The position numbers and the translations under genes are program-made. The notes below the pieces were generated by a model. That model ran no database searches and had not been told where the DNA came from. It saw only the letters and a program-made list of their open reading frames with translations. A stretch of 64,000 nt of DNA from Streptomyces flavochromogenes (GTDB taxonomy: Bacteria; Actinomycetota; Actinomycetes; Streptomycetales; Streptomycetaceae), in contig NZ_JNZO01000024.1 in assembly GCF_000717595.1 (NCBI RefSeq), positions 62,001-126,000 of the forward strand. The letters are read 5' to 3'. Below, piece by piece: positions 53,408-62,224 of the stretch; the first letter of the stretch is position 1; the number at the start of each line of letters is the position of its first letter.

Positions 53408-54208
53408 ATGACTACGCTCGACGACTCTGAGCTCGTATTCGACAAGGACGGTGTACGGCTCACCGTCGAGGACGCCGTTGCAACGGTGACCCTGACCAAT
53501 CCGGCGAAGCGCAACGCTCAGTCTCCCGCTCTGTGGCGGGCGTTGACAGAAGCCGGCCGGTCGTTGCCCGGCAGCGTGCGGGTCGTCGTTCTGCGCGGTG
53601 AGGGACAGTCCTTCTCCGCCGGACTCGACCGGCAGGCGTTCACGCCCGAGGGCTTCGACGGAGAGCCGTCCTTCCTCGATCTCGCGCGCGGTTCCGACGC
53701 GGACCTCGACGCGGTCATCGCCGAGTACCAGGAGGCGTTCACCTGGTGGCGCCGCAGCGACCTCGTGTCGATCGCGGCCGTCCAGGGGCACGCCATCGGC
53801 GCGGGCTTCCAGCTCGCTCTCGCCTGCGACCTGCGGGTCGTCGCCGAGGACGTGCAGTTCGCCATGCGCGAGACCAGCCTGGGCCTGGTCCCGGACCTGA
53901 CCGGGACGCACCCGCTCGTCTCGCTCGTCGGCTACGCCCGCGCGCTGGAGATCTGCGCCACCGGCCGCTTCGTCCACGCGGAGGAGGCCGAGCGCATCGG
54001 TCTCGCCAATCTGTCCGTGCCCGCCGACGAGCTCGACGCGGCGGTACGGGACCTCGGCGCGGCCCTGCTCGCGGCGCCGCGCGACGCGGTCACCGAGACC
54101 AAGGCGCTCCTCCAGGGCGTCTCCGGCCGCTCGTACGAGGAGCAGCGCGTCGCCGAGCGCGCCGCCCAGGCCCGCCGCCTGCGCGACCTCGCGGGCCTCG
54201 GCGACTGA
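53408..54208 (+). CDS. Enoyl-CoA hydratase/isomerase family protein
   Basis: A 266-residue crotonase-fold protein. The oxyanion-hole motifs are VVLRGEGQSFSAGLDRQAF and IAAVQGHAIGAGFQLALACD, with catalytic-region MRETSLGLVPDLTGTHPL. One of the two usual hydratase glutamates is not obvious, so isomerase or other crotonase chemistry is possible. The ATG at 53408 follows GGAGG. Confidence 0.88.
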   Translation: MTTLDDSELVFDKDGVRLTVEDAVATVTLTNPAKRNAQSPALWRALTEAGRSLPGSVRVVVLRGEGQSFSAGLDRQAFTPEGFDGEPSFLDLARGSDADLDAVIAEYQEAFTWWRRSDLVSIAAVQGHAIGAGFQLALACDLRVVAEDVQFAMRETSLGLVPDLTGTHPLVSLVGYARALEICATGRFVHAEEAERIGLANLSVPADELDAAVRDLGAALLAAPRDAVTETKALLQGVSGRSYEEQRVAERAAQARRLRDLAGLGD

Positions 54209-54299
54209 CGCCCGCCCGCGCCAGGGCTGCCCTAGGGGGTGCCCTGCCGACCGGGCCGGGCACGCGGCGTCCCTGATCCGCCCAGATCGCAAGACGCCC

Positions 54300-54956
54300 C
54301 TAGCGCAGGTCCGACACCACGACCGTGACCGCGGCGTCCTCCGGGGCGACCGCGGTCACGGCCGTGCGCACCGCGCGCGCCACGTCCAGGGGGCGGGCGC
54401 CGGCCGTCACGGCCACTTCCACCCTCACCCCGGCGGCGCTCCGGCGCACCGGCGGCCCCAGCGCGTCCGTCACCCCCGCGACACCCGCCACCCCGAGCGC
54501 CGTGAGGGCCAGGGGGTCGTCCGTCGCCGGGGACGTCAGGCCGGGCGGGGGAGCGGCGGCCGCCTCGGGTCCGGGCGGCGCCGTGTCGAGGAGTTCCGTC
54601 ACATGCAGGTCCACGGCCGCGACCACGAGGCCGATTCCGCCCTCGGCCGCCGTGATCAGCGCCGCCCGTAGTTCCGCGATGAGCTCCGGCAGCGGGCACC
54701 CGGCCACCGCGCCGAACGAGGCCGAGACGAGAACGGCCCCCGAATCCGCGTCCGGTTCCGTGCCGTCCCGGTCCGCCGGGCCGATCCGGAGTTCGCCCGG
54801 CACCACCCCGCGTACCGCGGCCGCCGTGCGCCCGAGCACTCCGCGCACCGCACGCTCGGTGATCCACGCCCCCTCCGCCGCCGCTCCCAGCGGCAGCAGC
54901 CTGCCCGGAGCCAGACGGTCCCGTACCGCCGCTGTCCAACCGTCACCCGTCGTCAT
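54300..54956 (-). CDS. Conserved actinomycete hypothetical, divergent partner of Asp23 cluster
   Basis: A 218-residue protein with two similar alpha/beta halves: ITERAVRGVLGRTAAAVRGV with VLVSASFGAVAGCPLPELIAELRAAL, and TALGVAGVAGVTDALG with VRVEVAVTAGARPLDVARAVRTAV. The alternation and the phrase patterns resemble Asp23 domains, so it may be a distant Asp23 duplicate. I recall similar Streptomyces proteins being labelled as nucleopolyhedrovirus P10-family, a name without functional meaning. It starts 93 bases from the divergent Asp23 gene. Confidence 0.72.
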   Translation of the reverse strand: MTTGDGWTAAVRDRLAPGRLLPLGAAAEGAWITERAVRGVLGRTAAAVRGVVPGELRIGPADRDGTEPDADSGAVLVSASFGAVAGCPLPELIAELRAALITAAEGGIGLVVAAVDLHVTELLDTAPPGPEAAAAPPPGLTSPATDDPLALTALGVAGVAGVTDALGPPVRRSAAGVRVEVAVTAGARPLDVARAVRTAVTAVAPEDAAVTVVVSDLR

Positions 54957-55049
54957 TGCCCCAGCCTGCCGTATTCCCGGGGCGCAACGGGGTAAGCGCC
55001 CTTAATGTGGGCGAAGAACCCCGAAATATCCCGGAAGGGGCGAAATCTG

Positions 55050-55526
55050 ATGACGGACACCACGCATTCAAGCGAGTCCACCGGCGACGAACCGCGCCGG
55101 ACCTCGGTGACCAAGCGGGGCGGCGGTGCTCCCGCCTCCAGGGGCCGGACCACCATCGCCGACGGAGTCGTCGAGAAGATCGCCGGACTCGCCGCCCGTG
55201 ACGTCGAAGGCGTCCACGCCATGGGCAGCGGCCTCTCCCGCACCTTCGGCGCCGTACGCGACCGGGTGCCCGGCGGGGGCAGCAGCAAGTCGAACGTCAC
55301 CCGAGGGGTGAAGGCCGAGGTCGGCGAGGTGCAGACCGCGCTCGACCTGGAGATCGTCGTCGACTACGGCGTCTCCATCGCGGACGTCGCCGGCGATGTC
55401 CGCGAGAACGTCATCGCCGCCGTGGAGCGCATGACGGGCCTCGAGGTCGTCGAGGTCAACATCGCGGTCAGCGACGTCAAGCTGCCCGATGAGGAGGAGG
55501 ACGAGCCGGAATCGCGGCTCCAGTAG
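55050..55526 (+). CDS. Asp23/Gls24-family envelope stress protein (first copy)
   Basis: A 158-residue soluble protein. After a polar 40-residue N-terminus comes the Asp23 domain: GRTTIADGVVEKIAGLAARD, VEGVHAMG, LDLEIVVDYGVSIADVAGDV and VIAAVERMTGLEVVEVNI. Asp23 proteins sit on the inner face of the membrane bound to AmaP and respond to envelope or alkaline stress. It is the first gene of a five-gene operon ending in amaP. The ATG at 55050 was chosen from its position after GGAAGGGG. Confidence 0.93.
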   Translation: MTDTTHSSESTGDEPRRTSVTKRGGGAPASRGRTTIADGVVEKIAGLAARDVEGVHAMGSGLSRTFGAVRDRVPGGGSSKSNVTRGVKAEVGEVQTALDLEIVVDYGVSIADVAGDVRENVIAAVERMTGLEVVEVNIAVSDVKLPDEEEDEPESRLQ

Positions 55527-55578
55527 CCGCTGACGGCTTGGCACAGGGGGCTCAGGAAGACTCAGAAAGGGGTCAGGA

Positions 55579-55770
55579 ATGAGCATGGCGGTGATCGGCC
55601 TGGTGGCCGGTATGGCTCTCGGCTTCGCCGGATACTTCGGCGGCTTCGGAGCGTTTGTGCTGGTCGCGGCCTTGGGTGCGATCGGCTTCGTGGCAGGCCG
55701 TTTCCTCGACGGCGACCTCGAACCCGGGGACCTGTTCCGGGGCCGCGACCGCGGCGACCGGCGGAGGTGA
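55579..55770 (+). CDS. Small glycine-rich membrane protein of Asp23 operon
   Basis: A 63-residue protein with two short glycine-rich hydrophobic segments (VIGLVAGMALGFAGYFGGFG and FVLVAALGAIGFVAGRFLDG) and a basic, charged tail. GGGG lies upstream of the ATG. Small proteins of this type occur between Asp23 genes in actinobacteria; role unknown, perhaps a membrane partner of Asp23 proteins. Confidence 0.85.
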   Translation: MSMAVIGLVAGMALGFAGYFGGFGAFVLVAALGAIGFVAGRFLDGDLEPGDLFRGRDRGDRRR

Positions 55771-55774
55771 CGGG

Positions 55775-56134
55775 GTGGCATCCCGTCCGGCCGCCCGGGG
55801 CTCGGCGCGCGACCGAGGGGCGACCAGGATCGCCGACCGGGTCGTCGCGAAGATCGCCGCGCAGGCGGCGAGGGAAGCGGCGGGCCCCGATCCGAAGGGC
55901 GGATCGAGGCCGCACGCCCAGGTCGTCGTCCACCGGGACATCGCCCGGGTCGCGGTGAGCCTCGACCTCGACTATCCCTCGGACATCGCACGCCGGTGCG
56001 GGGCCGTACGCGGCCGGGTCCGCACACGCGTGGAGGAGCTGGCGGGCATGGAGGTCCACGAGGTCACGGTGCATGTCGAACACCTCCACTCCGCACTCAC
56101 CCGGCAGGGAGCATCGAGGGGCCGCCTGACATGA
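55775..56134 (+). CDS. Asp23/Gls24-family protein (second copy)
   Basis: A 119-residue Asp23 paralogue: RGATRIADRVVAKIAAQAAR, AQVVVHRDIARVAVSLDLDY and VRTRVEELAGMEVHEVTVHV match the same core as the gene at 55050, without the long N-terminus. The GTG at 55775 follows GGAGG with seven bases spacing; earlier starts run inside the small membrane protein gene. Its stop overlaps the next start (ATGA). Confidence 0.88.
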   Translation: MASRPAARGSARDRGATRIADRVVAKIAAQAAREAAGPDPKGGSRPHAQVVVHRDIARVAVSLDLDYPSDIARRCGAVRGRVRTRVEELAGMEVHEVTVHVEHLHSALTRQGASRGRLT

Positions 56135-56799
56135 CGACGCCCCCCGAACCGCTCCCCGCCCACGAGCCGACCCGGACCCGCGGCGGCGACCCCGACTTTC
56201 CTTCCGGCTCCCCATCCGACGACCTCCCCCTCCTCGACGATGCCGCCCCCGCGCCCCGCGTCCGCCGCTTCTGGTCGGTCCGTCGCATCCCCGCCGCCGT
56301 GCTCGCGGCGCTCGTCCTCGGCGGAGCCGGGCTCCTGCTCTACGACGTCGCGGCCGTACGGGCCGACCGCAGAGCGATGGCCTGGCGCCGCGAGCTCGCC
56401 GACGGCCTCGCGACCCGGCCGCTCGACGACACCTGGGTCGTCGTCGGCGCGGCCGTCGCGGTCGTCCTCGGCCTCTGGCTCCTGATCCTCGCCTCGACCC
56501 CCGGCCTGCGCGCCGTCCTCCCGATGCGCCGCGAACACGCCGACGTACGGGCCGGACTCGACCGGGAGGCCGCGGCCCTGGCCCTGCGGGACCGCGCCAT
56601 GGAGGTCTCCGGCGTTCAGTCGGTGCGGGTCCGGGTGGGCCGCGCCAAGGTGGCGGTCAAGGCGGTCTCGCACTTCAGGGCGCTCGACGAGGTCCGCGCC
56701 GACGTGGAGACGGCGCTCGCCGCCGGCGTCGACGAACTGGCCCTCGCCCACCCGCTCGCGCTGACGGTAAGGGTGGCCCGGCCGCCCAGGAAGGCGTGA
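56131..56799 (+). CDS. DUF6286-type membrane protein
   Basis: A 222-residue protein with a proline-rich acidic N-terminus, two membrane helices at about 55-75 and 105-125, and a C-terminal domain resembling Asp23/AmaP tails (LRDRAMEVSGVQSVRVRVGRAKVAVKAV). It matches the DUF6286 proteins seen in actinobacterial Asp23 operons. The first helix and the C-terminal domain place it as a membrane anchor. It overlaps the previous gene by four bases. Confidence 0.85.
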   Translation: MTTPPEPLPAHEPTRTRGGDPDFPSGSPSDDLPLLDDAAPAPRVRRFWSVRRIPAAVLAALVLGGAGLLLYDVAAVRADRRAMAWRRELADGLATRPLDDTWVVVGAAVAVVLGLWLLILASTPGLRAVLPMRREHADVRAGLDREAAALALRDRAMEVSGVQSVRVRVGRAKVAVKAVSHFRALDEVRADVETALAAGVDELALAHPLALTVRVARPPRKA

Positions 56800-56825
56800 G
56801 CCATGAGTCACGAGGAGGTGCTCCG

Positions 56826-57413
56826 GTGACGGTCGTCCTCCGGCGCGTCAACCGCGTCCTGCTCGGCCTCGCCGGGCTGCTGCTCGTCCTCGGCGGCGGG
56901 GGAGTCCTCGCCGCCGCCCTCGATCTGTCCGTACCGTCCTGGTGGCCCTGGTCGGGCCCCTCGGACGTGCTGCTGTCCACCGCCGACCGGCAGCGCTGGC
57001 GCGAGGAGGGCTGGTGGTGGCCGGTGGTCATCGCGGTCCTCGGGCTCGTCGTCCTGCTCGCCCTGTGGTGGCTGCTCGTCCAGTTCCGGCGGGCCCGGCT
57101 CGCCGAGGTCGTCGTCGACACCGGCGACGGCGAGGTGGCCGTACTGCGCGGCCGGGCCCTGGAGGGCGTCCTGGCGGCGGACGCCACGGCCCAGGAAGGC
57201 GTGGCCAAGGCCCGGGTCGCCCTCACGGGCCGGCGGGCCACCCCCCGCACCCGCGTCGCGCTCCACCTGGAGCCGTACGCTTCCCCGGGGGCCGCCCTGA
57301 ACACCCTCAGCACCCAGGCCCTGGCCCACGCGCGGACGTCCACGGGCCTGCCCGCCCTGCCCACCGAGGCGCGCCTGCGGGCCGTCAAGCACCGGGCCCG
57401 AAGGGTCGCCTGA
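56826..57413 (+). CDS. amaP: Alkaline shock response membrane anchor AmaP
   Basis: A 195-residue protein with two membrane helices at about 6-35 and 60-85 and a cytoplasmic C-terminus, as in AmaP, which anchors Asp23 to the membrane. The hydrophobic hairpin is LGLAGLLLVLGGGGVLAAAL and VVIAVLGLVVLLALWWLLVQ. The GTG at 56826 follows GAGGAGG. It closes the operon, and its end is three bases from the convergent SDR gene. Confidence 0.85.
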   Translation: MTVVLRRVNRVLLGLAGLLLVLGGGGVLAAALDLSVPSWWPWSGPSDVLLSTADRQRWREEGWWWPVVIAVLGLVVLLALWWLLVQFRRARLAEVVVDTGDGEVAVLRGRALEGVLAADATAQEGVAKARVALTGRRATPRTRVALHLEPYASPGAALNTLSTQALAHARTSTGLPALPTEARLRAVKHRARRVA

Positions 57414-57416
57414 GGA

Positions 57417-58172
57417 TCAGAACTCGGCGCGCGCCCCGCCGTCCACCGGGAGCATCAGACCCGTGAGGTACGAGGCGGCCGGCGACAGCAGGAACGCCGC
57501 CGTCCGCCCGAACTCCTCCGGGGTGCCGTAGCGGCGCAGCGGGATGGTGGCCTCGTTGGCCGTGCGGGCAGCGTCCGCGTCGCCGGAGAGGGAGTCCAGG
57601 AACCGCACCCGGTCCGTGTCGATCCGGCTGGGCAGCAGCCCGATGACGCGCACCCCGCGCGGGCCCAGGTCGTTGGCGAGGGACTTCGCGAAGCCCGCGA
57701 GGCCGGGGCGCAGGCCGTTGGAGATGGTCAGGCCGGGGATCGGCTCGTGGACCGAGCCGGACAGGACGAAGCCGATGACGCCGCCCTCGCCGAGCGTCTC
57801 GGCGGCCGCGCGGGCCAGTCGTACGGCCCCGAGGAAGACGGTGTCGAAGGCGGCGGCCCACTCCTCGTCGGTGTTGTCGGCCGCGAAGCCGGGCGCCGGC
57901 CCGCCGACGCTGATGAGGATGCCGTCGAAGCCGCCGAACCGCGCCCTGGCCTCGGCGATGAGCCGCGCCGGGGTCTCCGGGTCGGTGTTGTCGGCGGCGA
58001 TGCCCGCCGCGCCCGGCCCCAGTTCGGCCACGGCCTCGGCGACGGTCTTCTCCTCGCGGCCGGTGACGAGCACCTTGGCCCCCTCGGCGAGCAGCGCCTC
58101 GGCGGAGGCCCGCCCGAGCCCCCGCGTGGCCCCGGTCACCACGTACACACGGTCCTTCATCCCAAGATCCAT
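57417..58172 (-). CDS. SDR-family oxidoreductase with substituted active site
   Basis: A 251-residue Rossmann protein. The cofactor motif is VVTGATRGLGRA near the N-terminus and DGILISVGGPAPG follows. Where classical SDRs have YxxxK, this protein reads ISNGLRPGLAG: the tyrosine position holds serine and the lysine position arginine, while the upstream serine (LSGSVHEP) remains. A subfamily with an SN..R signature is known, so the protein may still be an active reductase with a different proton relay. The ATG at 58172 is used; an internal ATG at 58160 is possible. Confidence 0.85.
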   Translation of the reverse strand: MDLGMKDRVYVVTGATRGLGRASAEALLAEGAKVLVTGREEKTVAEAVAELGPGAAGIAADNTDPETPARLIAEARARFGGFDGILISVGGPAPGFAADNTDEEWAAAFDTVFLGAVRLARAAAETLGEGGVIGFVLSGSVHEPIPGLTISNGLRPGLAGFAKSLANDLGPRGVRVIGLLPSRIDTDRVRFLDSLSGDADAARTANEATIPLRRYGTPEEFGRTAAFLLSPAASYLTGLMLPVDGGARAEF

Positions 58173-58176
58173 GGAC

Positions 58177-59967
58177 CTATCCTGCCGGGTCCTGATCCTC
58201 GGCTGCCAGTGCGAGGGCGGTGCCCACCAGGCCGATGTGACTGAAGGCCTGGGGGAAGTTGCCCAGCTGGCGGTCGGTCACCGGGTCGTACTCCTCGGCC
58301 AGGAGGCCCACGTCGTTGCACAGGGCCACCAGCCGTTCGAAGAGCGCGCGGGCCTCCTCGGGCCGGCCGCACAGCCGGAGCGCGTCCGCGAGCCAGAAGG
58401 AGCAGACCAGGAAGGTGCCCTCCTGCCCCGGGAGGCCGTCCACCGTCCCCGAGTCGGTGCTGTAGCGGCGCAGATAGCCGCCGTGCATCAGTTCCGCCTG
58501 TACCGCGTCCACCGTGCCCACCACCCGGGGGTCGTCCGGCGGCAGGAACCCGACCTGGGGGATGAGCAGGGTCGCGGCGTCCAGCTCCTGGGAGCCGTAC
58601 GACTGGGTGAAGGTGTTCCGGACCGGGTCGTAGGACCGGGCGCACACCTGGGCGTGGATCTCGTCCCGCATCGTCCGCCACCGTGCGGCGTCCCCCGGCA
58701 GCGAGGGGTCCTCCTCCAGAGTGCGCACCGCCCGGTCGGCGGCCACCCAGGCCATCACCTTCGAGTGGGTGAAGTGCCGGCGCGGCCCGCGCACCTCCCA
58801 CAGCCCCTCGTCGGGCTCGCGCCAGGTCGACTCCAGGAAGCCGAGCAGGCTCAGCTGGAGGTTCCAGGCGTGGCGTTCCGCCGGAATCCCGGCCTCGCGC
58901 GCGCGGTGGAGGGAGTCCATGACCTCGCCGTACACATCGAGCTGGAACTGGTCCACGGCCGCGTTCCCGGTCCGTACCGGCGCCGAGTCGGCGTAGCCGC
59001 GCAGCCACGGCAGGGTGGTCTCGGGGAGCCGCCGTTCGCCTGCGGGCCCGTACATGATCTGCAGGTCGGCCGGATCGCCGGCGACCGAGCGGAGCAGCCA
59101 GTCCCGCCAGGCGCGTGCCTCGTCGACGTATCCGGCGGCGAGCAGCGCGCCGAGGGTGAGGGAGGAGTCGCGCAGCCAGCAGGCGCGGTAGTCCCAGTTC
59201 CGTACGCCGCCGACCTCCTCCGGCAGGGAGGTGGTGGGCGCGGCCATGATCCCGCCGGTCGGGGCGTACGTGAGGGCCTTGAGGGTGATGAGGGAGCGCA
59301 GCACGGTCTGCCGGTACGGGCCCCGGTAGGTGCAGCGGCCCGACCACTCCCGCCAGTCCGCGAGGGACTGCTCCAGCGCCTCGTAGGGATCGACGAGGTC
59401 GGGACGCGGCTCGTGCGAGGGGTGCCAGGTCAGCACGAACGCGACCTTCTCGCCCGCGGTGACGGTGAAGGAGGAGCAGGTGGAGAACTGCTGGCCCCAG
59501 GTCTTCACGGGCGGCTCGCTGCGCAGCCAGACCGCGTCCGGCCCGGCGATCGCGACCCGGTGGCCGTCGGCGCGGCGCATCCAGGGCACGATCGAGCCGT
59601 AGTCGAAGCGGAGCCGCAGGACGGCGCTCATCTCGCCGGTGCCGCTGACGCCCTCGACGATCCGCATCAGATCGGGGGCCCTGTCCCGCTGGGGCATGAA
59701 GTCGACGACCTTGACCGTGCCCGTGCGGGTCTCCCAGTAGGTCTCCAGGACGAGGGAGTCCTCGGCGTACCGGCGGGAGGCACAGGTCGTTGCGCCCTTG
59801 GGGGCGATCCGCCAGTGGCCGTTGTTCTCGTCGCCGAGGATCGCGGCGAAGCAGGCGGCGGAGTCGAAGCGGGGCAGACACAGCCAGTCGACCGATCCGT
59901 CGCGGCCGACGAGCGCGGCGGTCTGGAGATCGCCGATGAGGGCGTAGTCGTCGATACGTTGCGTCAC
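58177..59967 (-). CDS. Glycoside hydrolase family 15 protein
   Basis: A 596-residue cytoplasmic protein of the GH15 glucoamylase/trehalase family. The N-terminus (IDDYALIGDLQTAALVGRDGSVDWLCLPRFDS) and the catalytic-region motifs RNWDYRACWLRDSSLTLGAL and NAAVDQFQLDVYGEVMDSL are conserved. It lacks a signal peptide and a starch-binding module. In actinobacteria such proteins are often trehalases; glucose-releasing activity is inferred. The ATG at 59967 is used. Confidence 0.92.
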   Translation of the reverse strand: MTQRIDDYALIGDLQTAALVGRDGSVDWLCLPRFDSAACFAAILGDENNGHWRIAPKGATTCASRRYAEDSLVLETYWETRTGTVKVVDFMPQRDRAPDLMRIVEGVSGTGEMSAVLRLRFDYGSIVPWMRRADGHRVAIAGPDAVWLRSEPPVKTWGQQFSTCSSFTVTAGEKVAFVLTWHPSHEPRPDLVDPYEALEQSLADWREWSGRCTYRGPYRQTVLRSLITLKALTYAPTGGIMAAPTTSLPEEVGGVRNWDYRACWLRDSSLTLGALLAAGYVDEARAWRDWLLRSVAGDPADLQIMYGPAGERRLPETTLPWLRGYADSAPVRTGNAAVDQFQLDVYGEVMDSLHRAREAGIPAERHAWNLQLSLLGFLESTWREPDEGLWEVRGPRRHFTHSKVMAWVAADRAVRTLEEDPSLPGDAARWRTMRDEIHAQVCARSYDPVRNTFTQSYGSQELDAATLLIPQVGFLPPDDPRVVGTVDAVQAELMHGGYLRRYSTDSGTVDGLPGQEGTFLVCSFWLADALRLCGRPEEARALFERLVALCNDVGLLAEEYDPVTDRQLGNFPQAFSHIGLVGTALALAAEDQDPAG

Positions 59968-60001
59968 GCTTTGGGCTGTTCCCGGAAGCGGCGGTGGTCA
60001 A

Positions 60002-60832
60002 TCAGAGGGACGGAGTGGCCTGGATCGCCTCAGGGTCCGTCTCCGGGGTTCCGGGGGTGTCGTTTCCCTTGGTGCCGGAGGAGGCGGCGGTCTGCCGGTC
60101 GTGCTTCTCGCGGCGGACCAGGATCACCCAGCCGACGGGTACGCCGGCCGCGAAGAGCCACCACTGCACGGCGTACGCCATGTGGGCGCCGATCGATGCG
60201 TGGTCGGGCTCGGGGATCAGCTCGGGGGTGTCCCCGGCCGGCTCGGGCCCGGTCTGCTCCAGGTAGCCGCCGAGCACCTCGCGGCCGATGAGCGCCGCCT
60301 GCTGCGTGCTGTTGATGAGCATGACCTGGCGGTCCGGCAGGCCCTTCAGGTCCTTGATGCCGCTGGCGCCGGTCGTCTCGTCGGCCTTGAGCCGGCCGCT
60401 GATGGTGACCTCGCCCTTGGGGGCGGGCGGCACCGGGGGGTAGGAGTGCTGGTCGGCGGCGGCCGGGATCCAGCCGCGGTTGACCAGGACGATGCGGCCG
60501 TCCCGGAGGACCAGCGGGCTCAGGATGTGCACGCCGACGCGCTCGTCGGCGGACGTGCGGCGGCGGACGACCACCTCGTGGGCGGTGTCGAAGGTGCCGG
60601 TGGCGGTGACGGGCCGCCAGTAGTCGGAGCGCGGGACCGTGTGGCCGGGGGAGGTGAGCTCTTCGACCGGGAGCGGCTTCGCCGCGATGCTGTCCGCGAT
60701 CAGGGCGTTCTGGGCGACCCGGCGCTCGTGCCGGTGGAACTGCCAGAAGCCCAGCTCGATCATCGTCGGGACGAGGACGAGGGCGATGAGGGTGAGGATC
60801 ACCCACTGCCGGGACAACAAGAAGCGGTACAC
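60002..60832 (-). CDS. SURF1 family cytochrome oxidase assembly protein
   Basis: A 276-residue protein with membrane helices at both ends (VILTLIALVLVPTMIELGFW and AYAVQWWLFAAGVPVGWVIL) and the SURF1 domain between them (LVNRGWIPA, the conserved RGW). SURF1 proteins help insert heme into cytochrome c oxidase. The GTG at 60832 gives the standard N-terminus; longer in-frame starts are leader sequence. The C-terminal 35 residues are a polar tail. Confidence 0.92.
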   Translation of the reverse strand: MYRFLLSRQWVILTLIALVLVPTMIELGFWQFHRHERRVAQNALIADSIAAKPLPVEELTSPGHTVPRSDYWRPVTATGTFDTAHEVVVRRRTSADERVGVHILSPLVLRDGRIVLVNRGWIPAAADQHSYPPVPPAPKGEVTISGRLKADETTGASGIKDLKGLPDRQVMLINSTQQAALIGREVLGGYLEQTGPEPAGDTPELIPEPDHASIGAHMAYAVQWWLFAAGVPVGWVILVRREKHDRQTAASSGTKGNDTPGTPETDPEAIQATPSL

Positions 60833-60940
60833 CCCATGACCGTACAACTCGGTCCATGGGGTGCACGCACGGGGGGCGGCTCGCGGGAGACGAGCCCAGG
60901 ATCGTTTCCTCCGACCCTGTCGTGAGCGGCCCCGATTCCC

Positions 60941-61174
60941 TCAGACCCTGTCGACGATGCCCACCTTTCCCTCCGCGCGGGCGCAGTGGCCGCCGCAGTA
61001 CCAGCTGCCGTCGACCTCGACGCCCTGCCCGATGATCTGCACCCGGCAGTGCTCGCAGATGGGCGCCATGCGGTGGATGGCGCAGGCGAAGCAGTCGAAG
61101 ACATGGATCGCGCCTTGCGCATGTACCTCGAAGGACATGCCGTAATCGTTTCCGCAGACCTCACAACGTGCCAT
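60941..61174 (-). CDS. Small zinc-ribbon protein
   Basis: A 77-residue protein rich in paired cysteines: CEVCGNDYG, CFACAIHRMAPICEHC and SWYCGGHCARAEG, giving four CxxC-like knuckles able to bind two zinc ions. Family name is not known with certainty; similar short proteins are widespread in Streptomyces. No signal peptide or HTH. It sits between SURF1 and the exonuclease. Confidence 0.8.
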   Translation of the reverse strand: MARCEVCGNDYGMSFEVHAQGAIHVFDCFACAIHRMAPICEHCRVQIIGQGVEVDGSWYCGGHCARAEGKVGIVDRV

Positions 61175-61237
61175 GCGCCACAGGGTGGGGCTCCCGGCGG
61201 GCGTGCGCAGCTCGGCACGCCCGCAGGGCCGGGGGTG

Positions 61238-62224
61238 TCACCCGTCTGCCGGGGCCACGTCCCGCAACAACTGGGTGTACGCCGCCTCGTCGACGATCGG
61301 CGTGCCGAACGACTTGGCCTTGACGGTCTTGGAGGTGGCGGAGTCCGGGTCGTTGGTGACGAGGAGGCTGGTCAGCCGGGAGACGCTCCCCGCCACATGG
61401 AGCCCGGCCTCGACCGTACGGTCCTCGAGGAGCTCGCGGTCGACGGAGGTGTCCCCGGAGAACGCCACCCGCATGCCCTGCTTGAGCGGTTTGTCCGTCT
61501 CGTAACGGCCCGGGTTGGGGTACGGGCACGGCGGCCGCTTCCGCGAGGGACGCCAGCTGCCCGCCCGGTACGAGGAGGCGTACCCGGCCTGATGGCCGAT
61601 CCGCGGCTGCGCGGGCGACGCGGCCCACTCGGTCAGCGGCCGGCATTCGAGCAGCGGCAGCCGTACGTTGCGCTCGGCCGCCGCGTGCAGGCTCGGCCGG
61701 AACGCCTCGGCGAGCACGCGCGCGTCGTCCAGCGCGTTGTGCGCGCGCTGCTGGACCACACCGAAGTGCGCGGCGAGCGACTCCAGCTTGTGGTTCGGCA
61801 GCGGCAGCGACAGCTCCTTGGCGAGCGCGATCGTGCACAGCCGCTGCCGCACCGGGGCGGCCGACTCCGCGCGCGCGTACTCCCGGGCGATCATCTGCCA
61901 GTCGAACATCGCGTTGTGCGCGACGAGCACCCGCCCGTCCAGCCGGGCCGCGAACTCCGCCGCGATCTCCGGGAAGAGCGGAGCGCCCTCCAGGACGTCG
62001 GTGGTGAGCCCGTGGATCCAGACGGGTCCCGGATCACGCTCGGGGTTGACGAGCGTGTACCAGTGATCCTCGACGTTCCCCTGGGCGTCCAGCCGGTAGA
62101 CGGCAGCCGACACTATCCGGTCGTCGCGGGCGAGTCCGGTGGTCTCCACGTCGACGACCGCGTACCCCTGTGGGTAGGCGGCCGGCCACGTCGCTGCTGT
62201 CGTACGGTCGTCAAGCACGGTCAC
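61238..62224 (-). CDS. DEDDh 3'-5' exonuclease with BRCT domain
   Basis: A 328-residue DnaQ-like exonuclease. The four acidic residues and histidine are in VVDVETTGL (Exo I), VAHNAMFDWQM (Exo II) and AHNALDDARVLA (Exo III). The C-terminal third (GMRVAFSGDTSVDRELLEDR, then TSKTVKAKSFGTPIVDEAAY) is a BRCT domain as in NAD-dependent ligase. It likely trims DNA or RNA in repair; the exact substrate is unknown. The GTG at 62224 overlaps the TetR stop by four bases; a second GTG lies two codons later. Confidence 0.9.
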   Translation of the reverse strand: MTVLDDRTTAATWPAAYPQGYAVVDVETTGLARDDRIVSAAVYRLDAQGNVEDHWYTLVNPERDPGPVWIHGLTTDVLEGAPLFPEIAAEFAARLDGRVLVAHNAMFDWQMIAREYARAESAAPVRQRLCTIALAKELSLPLPNHKLESLAAHFGVVQQRAHNALDDARVLAEAFRPSLHAAAERNVRLPLLECRPLTEWAASPAQPRIGHQAGYASSYRAGSWRPSRKRPPCPYPNPGRYETDKPLKQGMRVAFSGDTSVDRELLEDRTVEAGLHVAGSVSRLTSLLVTNDPDSATSKTVKAKSFGTPIVDEAAYTQLLRDVAPADG

